Origin: Areca catechu
Taxonomy: Eukaryota > Streptophyta > Magnoliopsida > Arecales > Arecaceae
DNA: 64,000 nt
Reading direction: 5' to 3'
NCBI GenBank assembly: GCA_021397845.1
Contig: CM038044.1
Coordinates: forward strand, 60,921,851 to 60,985,850
In this document: positions 9,229 through 20,284 of the stretch, piece by piece
Layout of the letters: every line of letters begins with the position of its first letter
Position numbering within the stretch: the first letter of the stretch is position 1
Made by a program: the position numbers and the translations under genes
The notes under the pieces: model-generated
Told to the model about the DNA's origin: nothing
The model's input: only the letters and a program-made list of their open reading frames with translations
Databases searched by the model: none

Positions 9229-10701
9229 TGTTGCCCAGAAATGGAGCCCAAGAGGGGGGGTGAATTGGGTCTTTTAAAAATTTAACACAATAAAACAAAA
9301 GGTCTAGTGGTGCTTGTGAGTAACAATTAATTAGATGCAAGATAATAGCACTTAATTAAAGAATGTAAAAAGAAAAGAGCAATCACACACAAATACAAGA
9401 TATATAGTGGTTCGGTGCAAACCTAGCACCTACATCCACTCCCCAAGCCATCCTTGGGAATTTCACTATAATCCACACCAGATTACAGTTGACTTGTTTT
9501 TACAAGGCTCACAAGTCAAAAACCTAAGTTGGTTTTATCACCTAGGCTCACCAACAAACCTAACTACTTGTTTTGTCTTCGGGCTCACAAGTTAACCCTA
9601 GTTGGTTTTAACACTTTGGCTCACCAACAAACCACAATAACCTTCTTTCAAGACATCCTTGAAAGCAAGGTTAAAGCACAATAAATCAGATATGAAATTT
9701 AAATGCTACAACAAACTCTCTTCAAGAGTAGATTGGAATCTTTGAAGCCCAAGGGATGCTTTGACTTCACTCTTCTTCATGTTGCCTCCTTTTGGAATGT
9801 AGTAAAGTTGAGCAAGTAGGCTTTTTCAATGGAATCAAGCTAGAAGAGGCTTTTGATTTGAAGTTTGGAGAGAATAATGGCTTTTTGGCTTTTGAGTGGA
9901 CTTGAATGCTCTTGAATAGACTTCTCTCTTCTTTCTCTTTACTTCCCTTCACTTCTCTTGCTTTAAAATGAGGTTGGTGGAGATTAAATACACCAAAAAC
10001 CTTCTAAAAATGGTTTGTGACCGTTGGAGCATTGGAAATAGCCGTTTGGAGCTTGAAAACCCATTTCTGCAAGCCAGAAAAATAGATCCGTTAGAGCTGT
10101 CAAGCTGCAAGTGTCGACACTTGGCTGTCAGGTGTCGACACTTGGCTGTCAGGTGTCGACACTTGAATTCTGGGAGTCGACACTTGATCATTCAAGTGTC
10201 GACACTTGATGCACAGGTGTCGACACTTGACACAAAAATCCTCGAACCAATAAGTTCTGTGTTTTCAAAATTCTCAGGCCTTGAGTCGACACTTGAAACC
10301 TAAGTGTCGACACTTGGTGTCGACATTTGAATTCTAGGTGTCGACACTTGGCGTGCCAAGGATTTTTGTCCGTGCCAAATGCTGAAGTGTCGACACTTGA
10401 CTGTCCAGGTGTCGACACTTGAGACTGAAATCATCCAGAATCAAGAGTAAAAGCCTTGAAATCAAAAATGATGTTCATGAAAGCATAAACACATAATAAT
10501 TAAGCAATTATTAGCCATTTTTCAATGAAGAGGCTGCTCGGATATGTGAGATTTGCTCCGTGCCATTGAGTGCCATACACCATAGATATTTGAAATTTTG
10601 AGGTGCTTTCTCCCTGAAAACTCACAACTTGAAATTCACATTAGAATACAATATGTGCTCAATGTTTTGTTATTCATCAAAATCACTGGGTGGAGCCAAC
10701 A
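9229..10701 (-). repeat. 5' LTR of copia element A
   Basis: 1473 bp. On the plus strand it begins TGTTGCCCAG and ends GAGCCAACA, i.e. TGTTG...CAACA termini. It abuts the PBS at its inner end, and at 10702 the sequence passes directly into gypsy RT codons of element B. The palindrome array is at 10108-10421. A weak TATA-like GTATTTAA (about 9984-9991, minus) follows the array in element orientation. The rest shows the A/T and pyrimidine-rich tracts shared with the C LTRs. Confidence 0.96.
10108..10421. promoter_or_regulatory. Phased palindrome array in the A 5' LTR
   Basis: Twelve TCGA-centred palindromes with centres at 10114, 10135, 10156, 10177, 10199, 10220, 10286, 10307, 10320, 10341, 10390 and 10412. 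Eight of eleven intervals are 21 or 22 bp, i.e. two helical turns. Complete copies read CAAGTGTCGACACTTG or a trimmed form. Sireviruses are known to carry repeated palindromes in their LTRs; I treat this array as the counterpart, with a likely cis-regulatory role. Confidence 0.8.
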
Positions 10702-11151
10702 CCTTCTCTGGGTACAACCAAATCCGAATGGACCCTCGGGATGAAGAAAAAACTGCTTTCATCACCGAAAAAAGGTCTCTACTACTGCAAGATGATGCCA
10801 TTCGGATTGAAGAACATCGGGGCGACATTCCAAAGGCTGATCAACAAAGTATTTAAAGAACAGCAAGGAAGGAACATAGAGGCTTATGTCGATGACATGA
10901 TTATGAAGAGCCTCCTTAAAGAAGATCATATCAAAGACCTGGAGGAGTCATTCAACACCTTACGGCACCATCAAATGAAGCTGAACCTGATAAAGTGTGC
11001 TTTCGGGATAACTTTTGGCAAATTCTTGGGGTTCTTCGTTACTAGGCAAGGAATCGAGGGAAACCCTGAGAAGTTCCAAGCCCTCCGGAGTATGAGATAC
11101 CCTTCTTGTAAGAAGGAAGTACGACAGCTGACGAAAGAATCACCTCCTTAA
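10702..11151 (+). pseudogene. pol: Gypsy reverse transcriptase, C-terminal part (element B)
   Basis: Begins mid-domain with FSGYNQIRMDPRDEEKTAF, where element A cuts the gene. After a one-base shift in an A run (about 10768-10774) it continues MMPFGLKNIGATFQRL, then the catalytic AYVDDMIMKS and the FGKFLGFFVTRQGIE thumb region. The N-terminal half of RT lies left of element A, outside the window. Non-functional. Confidence 0.9.
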
Positions 11152-12242
11152 GCAGATTCATTTCTCGGTCGGTTGAGAAGTGTCTCCCTTTCTTCAAGGT
11201 ACTTCGACAGTCCCGGGGCTTTGAGTGGATTGAGGACTGTCGCTTTGCCTTTGAAGAATTAAAGAAGTATCTAGAGATACCACCCTTACTCTCCAAACCA
11301 CATGAAGGAGAGAATCTCTACCTGTACCTCTCCACCATAAATGAAGCAGTCAGTTCGGTCCTCATCTGAAAAGAATCATATGGGCTCCATAAACTGATCT
11401 ACTACATCAGCAAGGTCTTGCATGATGCATAGGTGAGGTACTCAAGAATGCAGAAGCTGATCTACTCATTGATAATTATAGCACAGCGACTATGGCCTTA
11501 TTTCCATGCCCATGCCATTGTGGTCCTAACTGACCAGCCTCTCAAAGCCGTTCTCTATTATCCTAACACTTCGGGAAGAATAGCTAAATGGGCTGTAAAC
11601 TTAAGTGAGTTCAACATCAGCTTTCAACCCCGGTCAGCCATGAAAGCATAGGTGTTATCCGACTTCTTAGTCGAATGCACATAGAAGGCTGAAGATGAAG
11701 TCAGATTAGCCAACGGGGAAGCCGAAGGAGAAGAGGCCAATTTGAAGGATGCAAGATCTATATGGGTCCTCCACATGGATGGGGCCTCAAACTCCACAGG
11801 ATGTGGTGCAGGCCTCATATTGGTTGAACCAGATGGGCATGTGGTGGAGTATGCACTCTGGTTCTCCTTCCATACTTCAAATAACCAAATTGAATACGAA
11901 GCCCTATTTGCGGGACTCTGCATCGCTAAAAGTCTAGGAGTTTGAAAGATCCAGATCTTTTCGGACTCCCTACTAGCAGTGAATCAAGTTAAAGGCAACT
12001 TCGAGGCTAGGGATCCTATAATTATCCAATATTTGGAGAAAGTATAAGCCCTGCCTTCTCGATTGGAGTTCTTTGAAATCATTTATGTGCCCCGATCGGA
12101 GAACTCCCGAGCGAATGCATTATCTAGGCTCACCACCACCACTTCGGAATCCCTCGGACATACCTTCATTGAGCACCTTGAAGTTTCTAGCATAACAGAA
12201 GAAGCCCCAAAGGTACATCAAATCGAGATTGAACCCAGTTAG
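11152..12242 (+). pseudogene. pol: Gypsy RNase H plus second (archaeal-type) RNase H (element B)
   Basis: The first RNase H remnant spans about 11215-11650 (FEWIEDCRFAFEELKKYL, then LTDQPLKAVLYYPNTSGRIA). A linker leads to the second RNase H at about 11757-12120: WVLHMDGASNSTGCGAG with its first acidic residue, then NQIEYEALFAGL, FSDSLLAVNQVKG and SENSRANALSRL. A duplicated RNase H is diagnostic for Tat-lineage gypsy elements. Several in-frame stops occur (about 11369, 11431, 11650, 11688, 11944), many TAG or TGA. Confidence 0.87.
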
Positions 12243-13560
12243 ATGGATCCCATCCTTATGTTCCTGAAGGAGGGCATGTTGCCGGAAGATAATGCAGAAG
12301 TCAAGAAGGTCCACTGGATGGCATCTCAGTACGTCATCTTAGATGGGACCTTGTATAAGAGATCATTCACTCAACCCATGCTGAAGTGCCTAGGGCCATC
12401 GAACGCTGAGTATGCCCTAAGAGAAGTCCACGAAGGCATATGCGGAGACAACTTGGAGGTAGATCCCTGGCATATAAGATAATACACCAGGGTTACTACT
12501 GGCCCACAATCCAGAAGGAATCGACTGACTTGTCTGGAAGTATGACTAGTGCTAGAGGTATGCCAACATCTAGAAATAGCCAGCGAGTCAGCTCACCCAA
12601 CTGACAGCCCCCTGGCCCTTCGCCCAGTAGGGAATTGATATTCTTGGCCCATTCCCACTGGCATCCGGGTGAAGGAAATTTTTAATATCGCCATTAACTA
12701 CTTTACTAAATGGGTTGAAGCCGAACCCCTAGCTCATATCATCGAAGGAAAGGTGGAAAGTTTTGTCAGAAACTTCATCATATTTCAGTTCGGGATTCCA
12801 CATGCCATAATCATAGATAATGGGAGATAATTCGACAACCCCAAGTTCAGAGAATTCTGTGCCCAGTACAATATACTTCAAAATTGACATCAGTTGGCCA
12901 TCCATAGTGCAATGGAGAGGCTGAAGTGACAAATCAGACCATCCTCCATGGTCTGAAGGCATGACTGAACGATGCTAGGGGGCTTTGGGCCGAAGAATCA
13001 AACTCCATTCTTTGCACTGAAGAACTAAACACCATTCTTTGGGCATACCGGACGACCCCCAGAATGGCCACGGGTGAATCTCCATTCAACCTGTCGTACG
13101 GCATCGAAGCAGTCCTCTCCATTAAAGTTTCCTTGCAATCTCTAAGGATTGAGGGGTACGATGAACCCAAAAATTCAGAATGTAGAAGAGCAGATCTAGA
13201 TCAACTGTAGGGCACCAGACTTCGGGCTCAAGTTAGGATGGCGACATATCAACAAAGGGTCGCTAAATACTACAACTCCAAAGTGAAACAGTGAATCTTT
13301 CGACCCGAGGACTTGGTGCTGTGCAGAGCCGAGGTGTCCAAGCCAACATAACAGGGCAAGCTATCCCCGAATTGGGAGGGACCCTACTGAATCAAGGAGG
13401 TCATACACCCTGGGACATATCATCTCAAAACCTTGGATGGTGTTATGCTACCCCGGCCTTGGAATGTACAAAACCTCCACAAATACTATCAATAAACACT
13501 CCCACCAAAGGAAGGCTTTCACAAAAATCTGATCAAAGGCAAGCCTGAACAATCTATTCT
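12243..13560 (+). pseudogene. pol: Gypsy integrase (element B)
   Basis: A recognisable N-terminal segment (LKEGMLPEDN, YVILDGTLYKRSF, LREVHEGICGDN) leads to a decayed HHCC region. The core follows at about 12690-12830 (NYFTKWVEAEPLA, FGIPHAIIIDNG). The first catalytic Asp region near 12630 is out of frame. The C-terminal part keeps LPRPWNVQNLHKYYQ near 13450, the usual end of Tat integrases. Many stops and frame shifts; not functional. Confidence 0.83.
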
Positions 13561-13612
13561 GTCATCAATCAACGATATAGAAACAGTCCCAGTGGCCCAT
13601 TCGACACAAACA

Positions 13613-14235
13613 ACGAGTACCAAGGTGGGTATGATCCACTCACCTTATCAGTATGTCCGACAAGTGCCAAAGGAAGCCAAATCCGGTGACTTTATGATCA
13701 CAAGTGCCAAGGTGGGTCTGATCCACTCATCTTCTCGGTATGTCTGACAAGCACCAAAGGAAACCTAATCTGGTGACCTTATGATCACATGTTCCAAGGT
13801 CGGTCTGATCCACTCACCTAATTGGTATGTCAGACAAGCGCAAAAGGAAGCCTAATTCGGTGACCTTATGATCACAAGTGCCAAGGTGGGTCTGATCAAC
13901 TCACCTTATCGGTATGTCCGACAAGTGCCAAAGGAAGCCTGATTCGGTGCCCTTATGATCAGAAGTGCCAAGGTGGGTCTGATCCACTCACCTTATCGGT
14001 ATGTCCGACAAGCACCAAAGGAAGCCTAATCCGGCGACCTTATGATCACAAGTACCAAGGTGGGTCTGATCCACTCACCTTGTCGGTATGTTCTCCAAGC
14101 ACCAAAGGAAGCCTAATCTGGCGACCTTATGATCACAAGTGCCAAGGTGGGTCTGATCCACTCACCTTATCGGTATGCCCGATAAGTGCCAAGGAAAACC
14201 TAATTTGGTTGCCTTATGATCAACCAAAGGTGCAG
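13613..14235 (+). repeat. 87-bp tandem array downstream of integrase (element B)
   Basis: About seven units. The core CAAGGTGGGTCTGATCCACT recurs at 13621, 13708, 13795, 13882, 13969, 14056 and 14143 with an exact 87-bp period. Since 87 is divisible by three, the integrase reading frame continues through the array as a 29-residue repeat (HSPYRYVRQVPKEA..). Most units share a TAA where the first unit has AAA (Lys), so the array probably amplified after the stop arose. Tandem arrays in this 3' region are a known feature of Tat elements and a source of plant satellites. Confidence 0.93.
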
Positions 14236-14342
14236 GGATGGTTTATGCAAACCTACCCTATGATGAATCTGAAAACATGCCGAGATGGGCCTAATCAGCC
14301 TACCTTAACTCTAGAAGAATGCACAGGGATGGTCTGAACATC
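14236..14342. other. Spacer between tandem array and antisense ORF (element B)
   Basis: Short degenerate copies of part of the array (ATGGTTTATGCAAACCTACC and ATGGTCTGAACATCCTACCC, about 100 bp apart) are visible. No other feature is seen. Confidence 0.5.
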
Positions 14343-15097
14343 CTACCCTATGAAAAACCCAAAAATATGTCGAAGCAAGCTCAAATCGCTCACTTTATCG
14401 ATGACTGATGCCCCGGAGGATGGCTTAACCAGCCTAATGGCAGACTCAACACCATCCACAATGTCATAAGGTAAGCCTTTCTTGGAAGAAGAAAAATATT
14501 TCCATTCATCTAGGAAAGGAGCTTTACAAAAAGAAAGGGGAGAAAAAGCAAGAGCAGCATTGGCATCATCATCGGACTCTGGAAGGGATGGCTTAAAGAC
14601 CAGCCACCAGACCCTTCCCAAGATAATGAACGGAGCCAAACCCTCGGGAGGTGCTCGAGGAGGCTTTGGACTTCCCCTCTGCATCAGACTCCACCTCCTC
14701 CTCGAAGTCAGAGTCATCTTCATGCCCTGAAAAGGGGATGGAAGGCCTGATATTCTCCAGGCCCTTTAAGTCATAATAGTGGAAGGCTTTGTCCCGGTGC
14801 TCCCGGAAGCCAAGGTGGTAGGCATCCAGCACCGCCTCAGTGACCTCATCCTTGAACACTAAAGATGCCAAGAATTTGGTGACTGCTCTAGCTCCCTCCT
14901 TCTTGGCCTCCTCAGCCTCCATGATGGCTTCCATGACTTGAGCCCTCGCCTCCTCCAGTTGGGCCTCTAGTACCTGAACCCTGCTTTCCAGGAGAACCAC
15001 ACCCCCGAAATTGGGGGACCTTGCGGTCATCCCCCCAATGAGCCTTTCCACTAGGCTCACCTTCAGCTCGAGGGCTAGCGGCCCTCTTCCAGGCCAT
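14343..15097 (-). pseudogene. Antisense ORF 1 of element B (coiled-coil protein of Tat elements)
   Basis: Runs opposite to gag-pol. It has a heptad-rich coiled coil (LESRVQVLEAQLEEARAQVM, about 14995-14940), then the signature FKDEVTEAVLDAYHLGFREH (about 14855-14795), then an acidic Ser-rich tail (DDSDFEEEVESDAEGKSKA). The signature F-x-D-E-V...Y-x-x-G recurs in three other antisense ORFs of this window. Tat elements are known to carry antisense ORFs between pol and the 3' LTR; their function is unknown. The start is uncertain. The frame is open for about 155 codons, then shifts near 14590-14720. Confidence 0.7.
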
Positions 15098-15910
15098 TCT
15101 TTAGAGCTCTACCAGACTGAACTTCATGGTCAAGGACTACAAAGAAGGAAGAAGAAAACACCTCTCAGATCAAGGATTTGCCTCTTTTCCAATCAAAAGG
15201 CGAGGGGATGGGTCCTTTTTAACTGCACTTCGTGCCCACTAACGTCCACGGAGGATGTGCTCCATTCCTTCTTCCCATCCAATTGGAAGGCACCACATGT
15301 CGAAACAACGCATCGAGACCTGGATAGCCTATCTGGAAGGGATTTGATGATGCTTCGAATCTGGAGTGATCCCCTTTCATTCAGATATGGCATCAATGGC
15401 CAACCTCAGAAAGGGACACCCGGTGGCTCCCAAGGTGCGTAGCCGCTCGGATACAAATGCATTTGGTGACAACAACAAGGAATGTACTCGATGTCCTCCA
15501 ACCAACTGCCAAAGATGGGGCGACATCTGTCCACCGCACGACTCCTTGCTTAGAAGAAATAACCCTCATGAGGGGTCAGCACCGGTCCAACCAGGACCAA
15601 TCATGGTCCAGCTTGGTCTCCTGTGAAGTGTTCGACTGCGACGACTTGATGGCACTACAGTTCCACTTTGGAGTTTGCCCTCGGCTCAAGTTGAAGACAT
15701 AGACTCTGAAGTCCTCACCCTAGATGCTTACTACCCGATAACCAACTAATCTCTTGCGTATCTACCAGAAGGTGATCAACTCAAAGGAGACAAATTCAAA
15801 GAAAAGTAATCATTTATTCCGAAGAGAAGAGATATTACAACTGGTTAGCAAAAGAGAGAAAAAATAACAACTTTATCCCTCGTTGACCCCTTCGGTAGCC
15901 GAAGTAGAAG
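15098..15910. other. Region between the two antisense ORFs of element B
   Basis: No recognised domain on either strand. Short overlapping frames on both strands look like chance. It probably holds the 5' flank of antisense ORF 1 and the 3' flank of ORF 2. Confidence 0.5.
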
Positions 15911-16975
15911 TCAAGGCTTCGCTGGTGGCCACCCCATCACCCTTAGCAGGGTATGTTGTGCCTCTCCGGTCGAAGCTCCTATTGCCTCACCCCCGTCCCC
16001 CGGAATGGTGGACGGCGTGAAGTCCAAGTTGGGGTAAAGCCTCATTACTTTGCCCAGGCAGTCGGCAAGGCCAAGGAGATAACTTTCCATCACGGCTTCG
16101 TGCACCTCATCCTTGAAGGCTTGCAAACCCTTATAAGCCTCAACAGCCCGGGAAGACCTCTCCTCAGCCTGTACTACCTTCAAATTGGCTTGTGAAAGAT
16201 CCATCTCTATTTCACCAATCCTCTTTCTTAGGTTGGCTCATTGAGTCTTCAGCTCTTTAGCATCCCGAAGACTTTCCCTTAACAGCAGTTCAAGAGAGAT
16301 CACCTTTCTCCTCTTCTTCTACAGAATAGTTGCCATTTTTGCCGCCTGTGCCTAAAGCATCACTGGTTATCTTTTTAAGACACCATTAGAGGCAATGGCA
16401 TTACCCAACTCCTCCTCTGCAACAATTCGAAGCCCCTCGGCAGGATCCCTTTTGACTATGGCTGAAGTCACCTAACTTCGAAGGCCTTCGCTAAAGATGA
16501 TGGACTCACGAACGCTTTTCTCCAAGGAGGAAAGGTTGTAAGAAACCTGCCAAAGAGGAGCACCTGTAGGATTAGCTCGGTTGAGATGCGCAGGCGTGCA
16601 TTGCACAAATCGGAATCTACCTGTTGTATTCTGGGAAGGATGGCAAAGAAAGGGTCCTCAGACTCCCACCTCTTGGTCCTGGCAGCAGGTGCATCTTGCC
16701 CCACGGGGTTCTTCACCTCTGCAATCAAAACTGTGGGCTTGGCATCTTTAGCGCATGGGGGAATCCCGCCAGCATGTGGCAGGCTAGGCCCCCCAGATGG
16801 CCCGGGAGGTGCGGCTCCTCTACGAGAGGCCCGTTCCTCCCCTAGGAAGACCCTATCTCGATTGGGGTGCCACTCCCAACCTGAATGCATGGTAATGCCA
16901 AGACGTATCTCCACTGTTGATCCGATCTTCTCACTGGGAGGCTCCTTATTGGCCTCCTCCTCATTGCCTCCCTAA
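15911..16975 (-). pseudogene. Antisense ORF 2 of element B (paralogue of ORF 1)
   Basis: A second antisense frame, nearer the 3' LTR. Its C-terminal part has a coiled coil (MDLSQANLKVVQAEERSSRA, about 16204-16145) and the shared signature FKDEVHEAVMESYLLGLADC with KVMRLYPNLDF. The upstream part (16975-16470) is Pro/Gly-rich with no recognised domain. Several stops lie between the parts (about 16220-16480). A TATA box at 17099-17106 on the same strand sits about 120 bp upstream of the frame. The pair resembles the two antisense genes of element E. Confidence 0.65.
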
Positions 16976-17098
16976 GCTGCGCTATGCCTGGCTTCATACC
17001 GTGGCAAACTCCTCGAACAATTGGGGGAAAAGGAGGGAGAAGCGATGTTGGAGCAACTTTGACAAGAACAGATAAAGTTCAACCCAGGAGACCACTCT

Positions 17099-17106
17099 CT
17101 TTTATA
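17099..17106 (-). promoter_or_regulatory. TATA box of antisense ORF 2 (element B)
   Basis: Minus strand TTAGTATAAAAGAGAGTGG, a good plant TATA box. It is placed to start transcription about 30 bp downstream and read into antisense ORF 2. It lies in the internal region, not in the LTR, so the antisense gene may have had its own promoter. Confidence 0.5.
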
Positions 17107-18338
17107 CTAAGAGTGCCGAAGGCTCAAAGTTAATGCCCTTGTTTCTAGTAAAACCTCCGGACATGCCACGTATGTTTGCCCTAATTAATGAGGGCCCCCG
17201 ATCTGCGTGCTAGGGGAGGGCCACAGGAAGTCAAGGAGCTACATTCATTCAGGTGCGGTTTCTATGGATCCGGTCACGTTGATTCCATGACCTGTGTGAT
17301 AATCCATTCCTTGATAACGGTGTCATGATTAGCGAACTCCGGAGAACCAGAAGCCGCCCCTGGAAGTGAAACTTCCTAGCTATCAATCCTTAGAATTAAG
17401 CAACAAAATTTACAGCCAGATTCAATGACTCAATCAAAGCCAAATTTGGGGACTTTACATTTAGAGAAGATTTCCAATATTCCCATTCAGGAATAACCAT
17501 TCTTTAGAGAAAAAGTAAGTCTTTCATTCATCCAAGGGGAGTCACCAATTACATGCCAATAAGAAAAAAAAGAAGGCAGAAAATACAAGACTCAAGCCTG
17601 CTGGGCCACTACGGACCAGCTAAGGAAACCCCTAGGTCAGCAGAATGGAGGATCTCTTCAATCTGAATTGAAAGAAACTCCTTGATCTAGGCCAAAGTCA
17701 AAGACTCTTCGACCGGAGCCTCTTCAACTTGGGCCTGTCCTGATGGACCGTCCATGATCGACTCTTCAGCCATAATCGGGACTTCTTCGGTTTGGTCCGG
17801 TGCCTTGTCAGACTCAACAGGAGTAGGGAAGCTTCCTCGGCCAATCTTACCTTCCCCTTAAAAAAGGATAAGGAGCGTCCTGAGATGCCGCCCCCCGTGA
17901 AAGAGGGGACCCCCTCTATGAGTCCGCCACGTGCACAAAATGCCAAAGGCAAATGTGAAGTTATCAGCGATGCCAAGATAATTTTATGCAAAAAAAGCCG
18001 AAAGTCATGATCCGCGTGACCTCACCCGATGACATGGATGAAGCCTTCACCTTCTCCAAGGGACATGAGGGGGCCATGTCCTCCACCCAATTTCAATGAA
18101 AAGATCAGCCGAACCACCGCGACTGAAGGAAAGGGAAATGACTCGTCGAATGATCCTCTCCTTTCATATGCTCTTGTAAGGGAGTGACAGCTGCCCTTAA
18201 TTTGATCCCCGAATCAGATTGCAGTTACGGCAAGTGACCAAGTAGGATGTTTCTCCATCATTGGCTGCACTTCTCCTAGGGGAAAATGACAACACCAGTA
18301 CTCTCACTCTTCGAGGTAGATCTTTGCTTCAAAAATTT
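17107..18338. other. Internal 3' region of element B, no recognised gene
   Basis: The stretch between the antisense TATA box and the polypurine tract. A 97-codon minus-strand frame (17698-17991) has no recognisable domain. I could not find the Transposase_28-like domain that element E's antisense gene 1 has; it may be lost or too decayed to read. Confidence 0.5.
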
Positions 18339-18353
18339 AGAGTGGGGGGCAAC
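18339..18353 (+). other. Polypurine tract of element B
   Basis: AGAGTGGGGGGCAAC immediately before the LTR start TGTTGGGATATG. Position and composition are those of a gypsy plus-strand primer. Confidence 0.88.
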
Positions 18354-20284
18354 TGTTGGGATATGCCCGTTCAAGCACCAGACTACTATCAATTCGACCG
18401 CCAGTCAGATCTTTCTCGAACCACACAATTAGAACGAATGCCCAAAAAAAACCATTAGATCAGATGAAGCGACGGATCGGCCCCCGTCACATCGTAGGCC
18501 TAGACTTTGGCACTGACCGAGGGCCTTGATCCTGAAGATCGACTCGAAGAAGATAAGTCCGAAGATACTTCGGACCAAGATGATAAGTCTGAAGACACTT
18601 CAGACATTCGATGATAGTCTTTCACCAAGAGGAGGCCAGGAAACGGATCTCCGATCAACTCCATGATAATGAAAGCAAATCGCAATTACTTTGGAATGGC
18701 CACACGGCTATTAGCTCCAACTTTCATGCCTCCAGCCTGGCCAATATCTTTTGGTAACCGCTTACAGTTATGGGTGGGATGAAACTATTGATCTCCGCCC
18801 TGATCATAGGGTGAAAATACCAAACGACAGGCTGGCCCAACCACCATAAATACTGGAGGGAACACTCGAGGTAAGTAAAAAACAATCCTGAAAAGGAGAA
18901 CGACTCTTTTCTTCCCTAGCCACCACTTTTTCTACTCTCCATTCTGTTGCCAGAATCTGCCCCTGACTTAGGCATCAGAGTGTCCCCCACCGGAGGAAAT
19001 CCAGTCAGGAACCTGTTTTGCAAGTAAGCGCGGGGGAGCGAACTGGCGATCCAGCGGCTCTGCTTGATCGAGGAGGGTTCTACGTCAACATACTTCAAGT
19101 CCATCATTGATCTAAAAGATAGGAAACTGACGTATGACCATAGTTAAGTAGCCTCAAAGTTTGGACCTCAGGACTTGAAGCTCAAAGCATGGATTCCGAC
19201 CTTGAGGCTCGTGAGCTCGAAGGACCAAGTGGCCAGTGGCGATCACCAGAAATTTTCTAACTAGCCAACTTGTTGAAAGCAAAAGGTGAGAAGTAGAAAG
19301 TGAGAGGTAAGAGCCTATTTATAGGACCTTAGATGGCTCTAATCTAAAGATGATTTAACTTACCCCCTCCGATGCATGCCAAGTGTCACTAGATGATTGG
19401 CCTAGGCAATCTTTGATAGATCCAGACCCTGTACGGTCCAGATTTGAAGATGCAAAAAAACTCGGTGGTCCATGAGGTGGCACGTGGTTGATCAAAAATG
19501 CATCTAGAGATCCTACTTCTTGGCACATTAAATGCATAAAGGGGTCAGTCTCAATTCAAAAGTTTACTGCCTTCATCCTAGCTCCACCTTGGACTCATGA
19601 GTAAAAGGCAATTGTTATGAGTATTTACCCCTATCTATTCTGAGCATTATCTTAGAGTTGCCGACCTCCATCTCAGATTGGCTGACCAACACCTCAAAGT
19701 TGACCAGCATATATCCAATTCATGTCTTCCTCCCGAAGTCCGACGTTAACATTGGATTGCATCGACTAGCGCCGCAAGCCCAACCAACCTAGATCTTGGA
19801 CTTACCATCTTGGGAAGCTCTTAACATGTCAGACGATTCTCCGACCTCCTAGCTTTATCCATGCTAGATTTGGTCAAAAGCCAGATTAGGCCATTTCCAG
19901 ACCATCCCATGTCATGAGCATGTGGCACGATTCTTGCCGTGATCCTTGCCGAAATCCCCAACAAGGTCGGCACATAATTCCTGAAAATGGCTAACCACCA
20001 TTGTGTGAGCTCTCAGCTCTATAAATAGTGGTAGGGGGATCCCACATAATGGCATTAACTCTCATTCACCCAAAATCCTTCACCTCACCTCTACTCCCCC
20101 GGCTCTCATTCTTATTCTCAGAATCAAGTTAATTTGAGCAGCGAAGGGTCTATACTAGAAAATTGGGCCAGAACTTTTTATAGGTTTCAGCCCCCTTGCA
20201 TCCAAGGCCCCTTGCAGTTGCTCCACCTAAGCCCATACTTTTCCTGGTATCTGACCTCCTAGTCAGCTCGATTCTGCAGCAACA
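18354..20284 (+). repeat. 3' LTR of gypsy element B
   Basis: Starts TGTTGGG after the polypurine tract and ends GCAACA, giving a TGTTG...CAACA inverted terminus; length about 1.93 kb. A good TATA box, CTCTATAAATAGTGG, lies at 20020-20028 on the plus strand, leaving roughly 230 bp of R and U5. The partner LTR is outside the window, so the right border rests on the terminal motif alone and could be off. Confidence 0.75.

Larger units (their letters stand above)
1..10701 (-). mobile_element. Copia element A (Sirevirus-like), nested in element B
   Basis: Order on the minus strand: 5' LTR, PBS, gag, protease, integrase, RT, RNase H, internal palindromes, intron, extra ORF, polypurine tract, 3' LTR. 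The PBS and tract, the long gag with coiled coil, and an extra gene after pol suit the Sirevirus (Maximus/SIRE) lineage; this assignment is by resemblance. The right border falls inside a gypsy RT codon series (..TTC TCT GGG TAC AAC), so it inserted into element B. Its left flank is outside the window, so no target duplication can be read. Confidence 0.9.
10702..20284 (+). mobile_element. Tat-type Ty3/gypsy element B (right part)
   Basis: After element A the sequence continues in the plus sense with gypsy RT, RNase H, a second RNase H, integrase, an 87-bp tandem array, two antisense ORFs, a polypurine tract and a 3' LTR. The second RNase H after the standard one (LHMDGASNSTGCGAG) and the antisense ORFs mark the Tat lineage (Ogre/Retand/TatI group). 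The 5' LTR, gag and protease lie beyond the left edge of the window. Dense stop codons show it is older than A. Confidence 0.88.
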
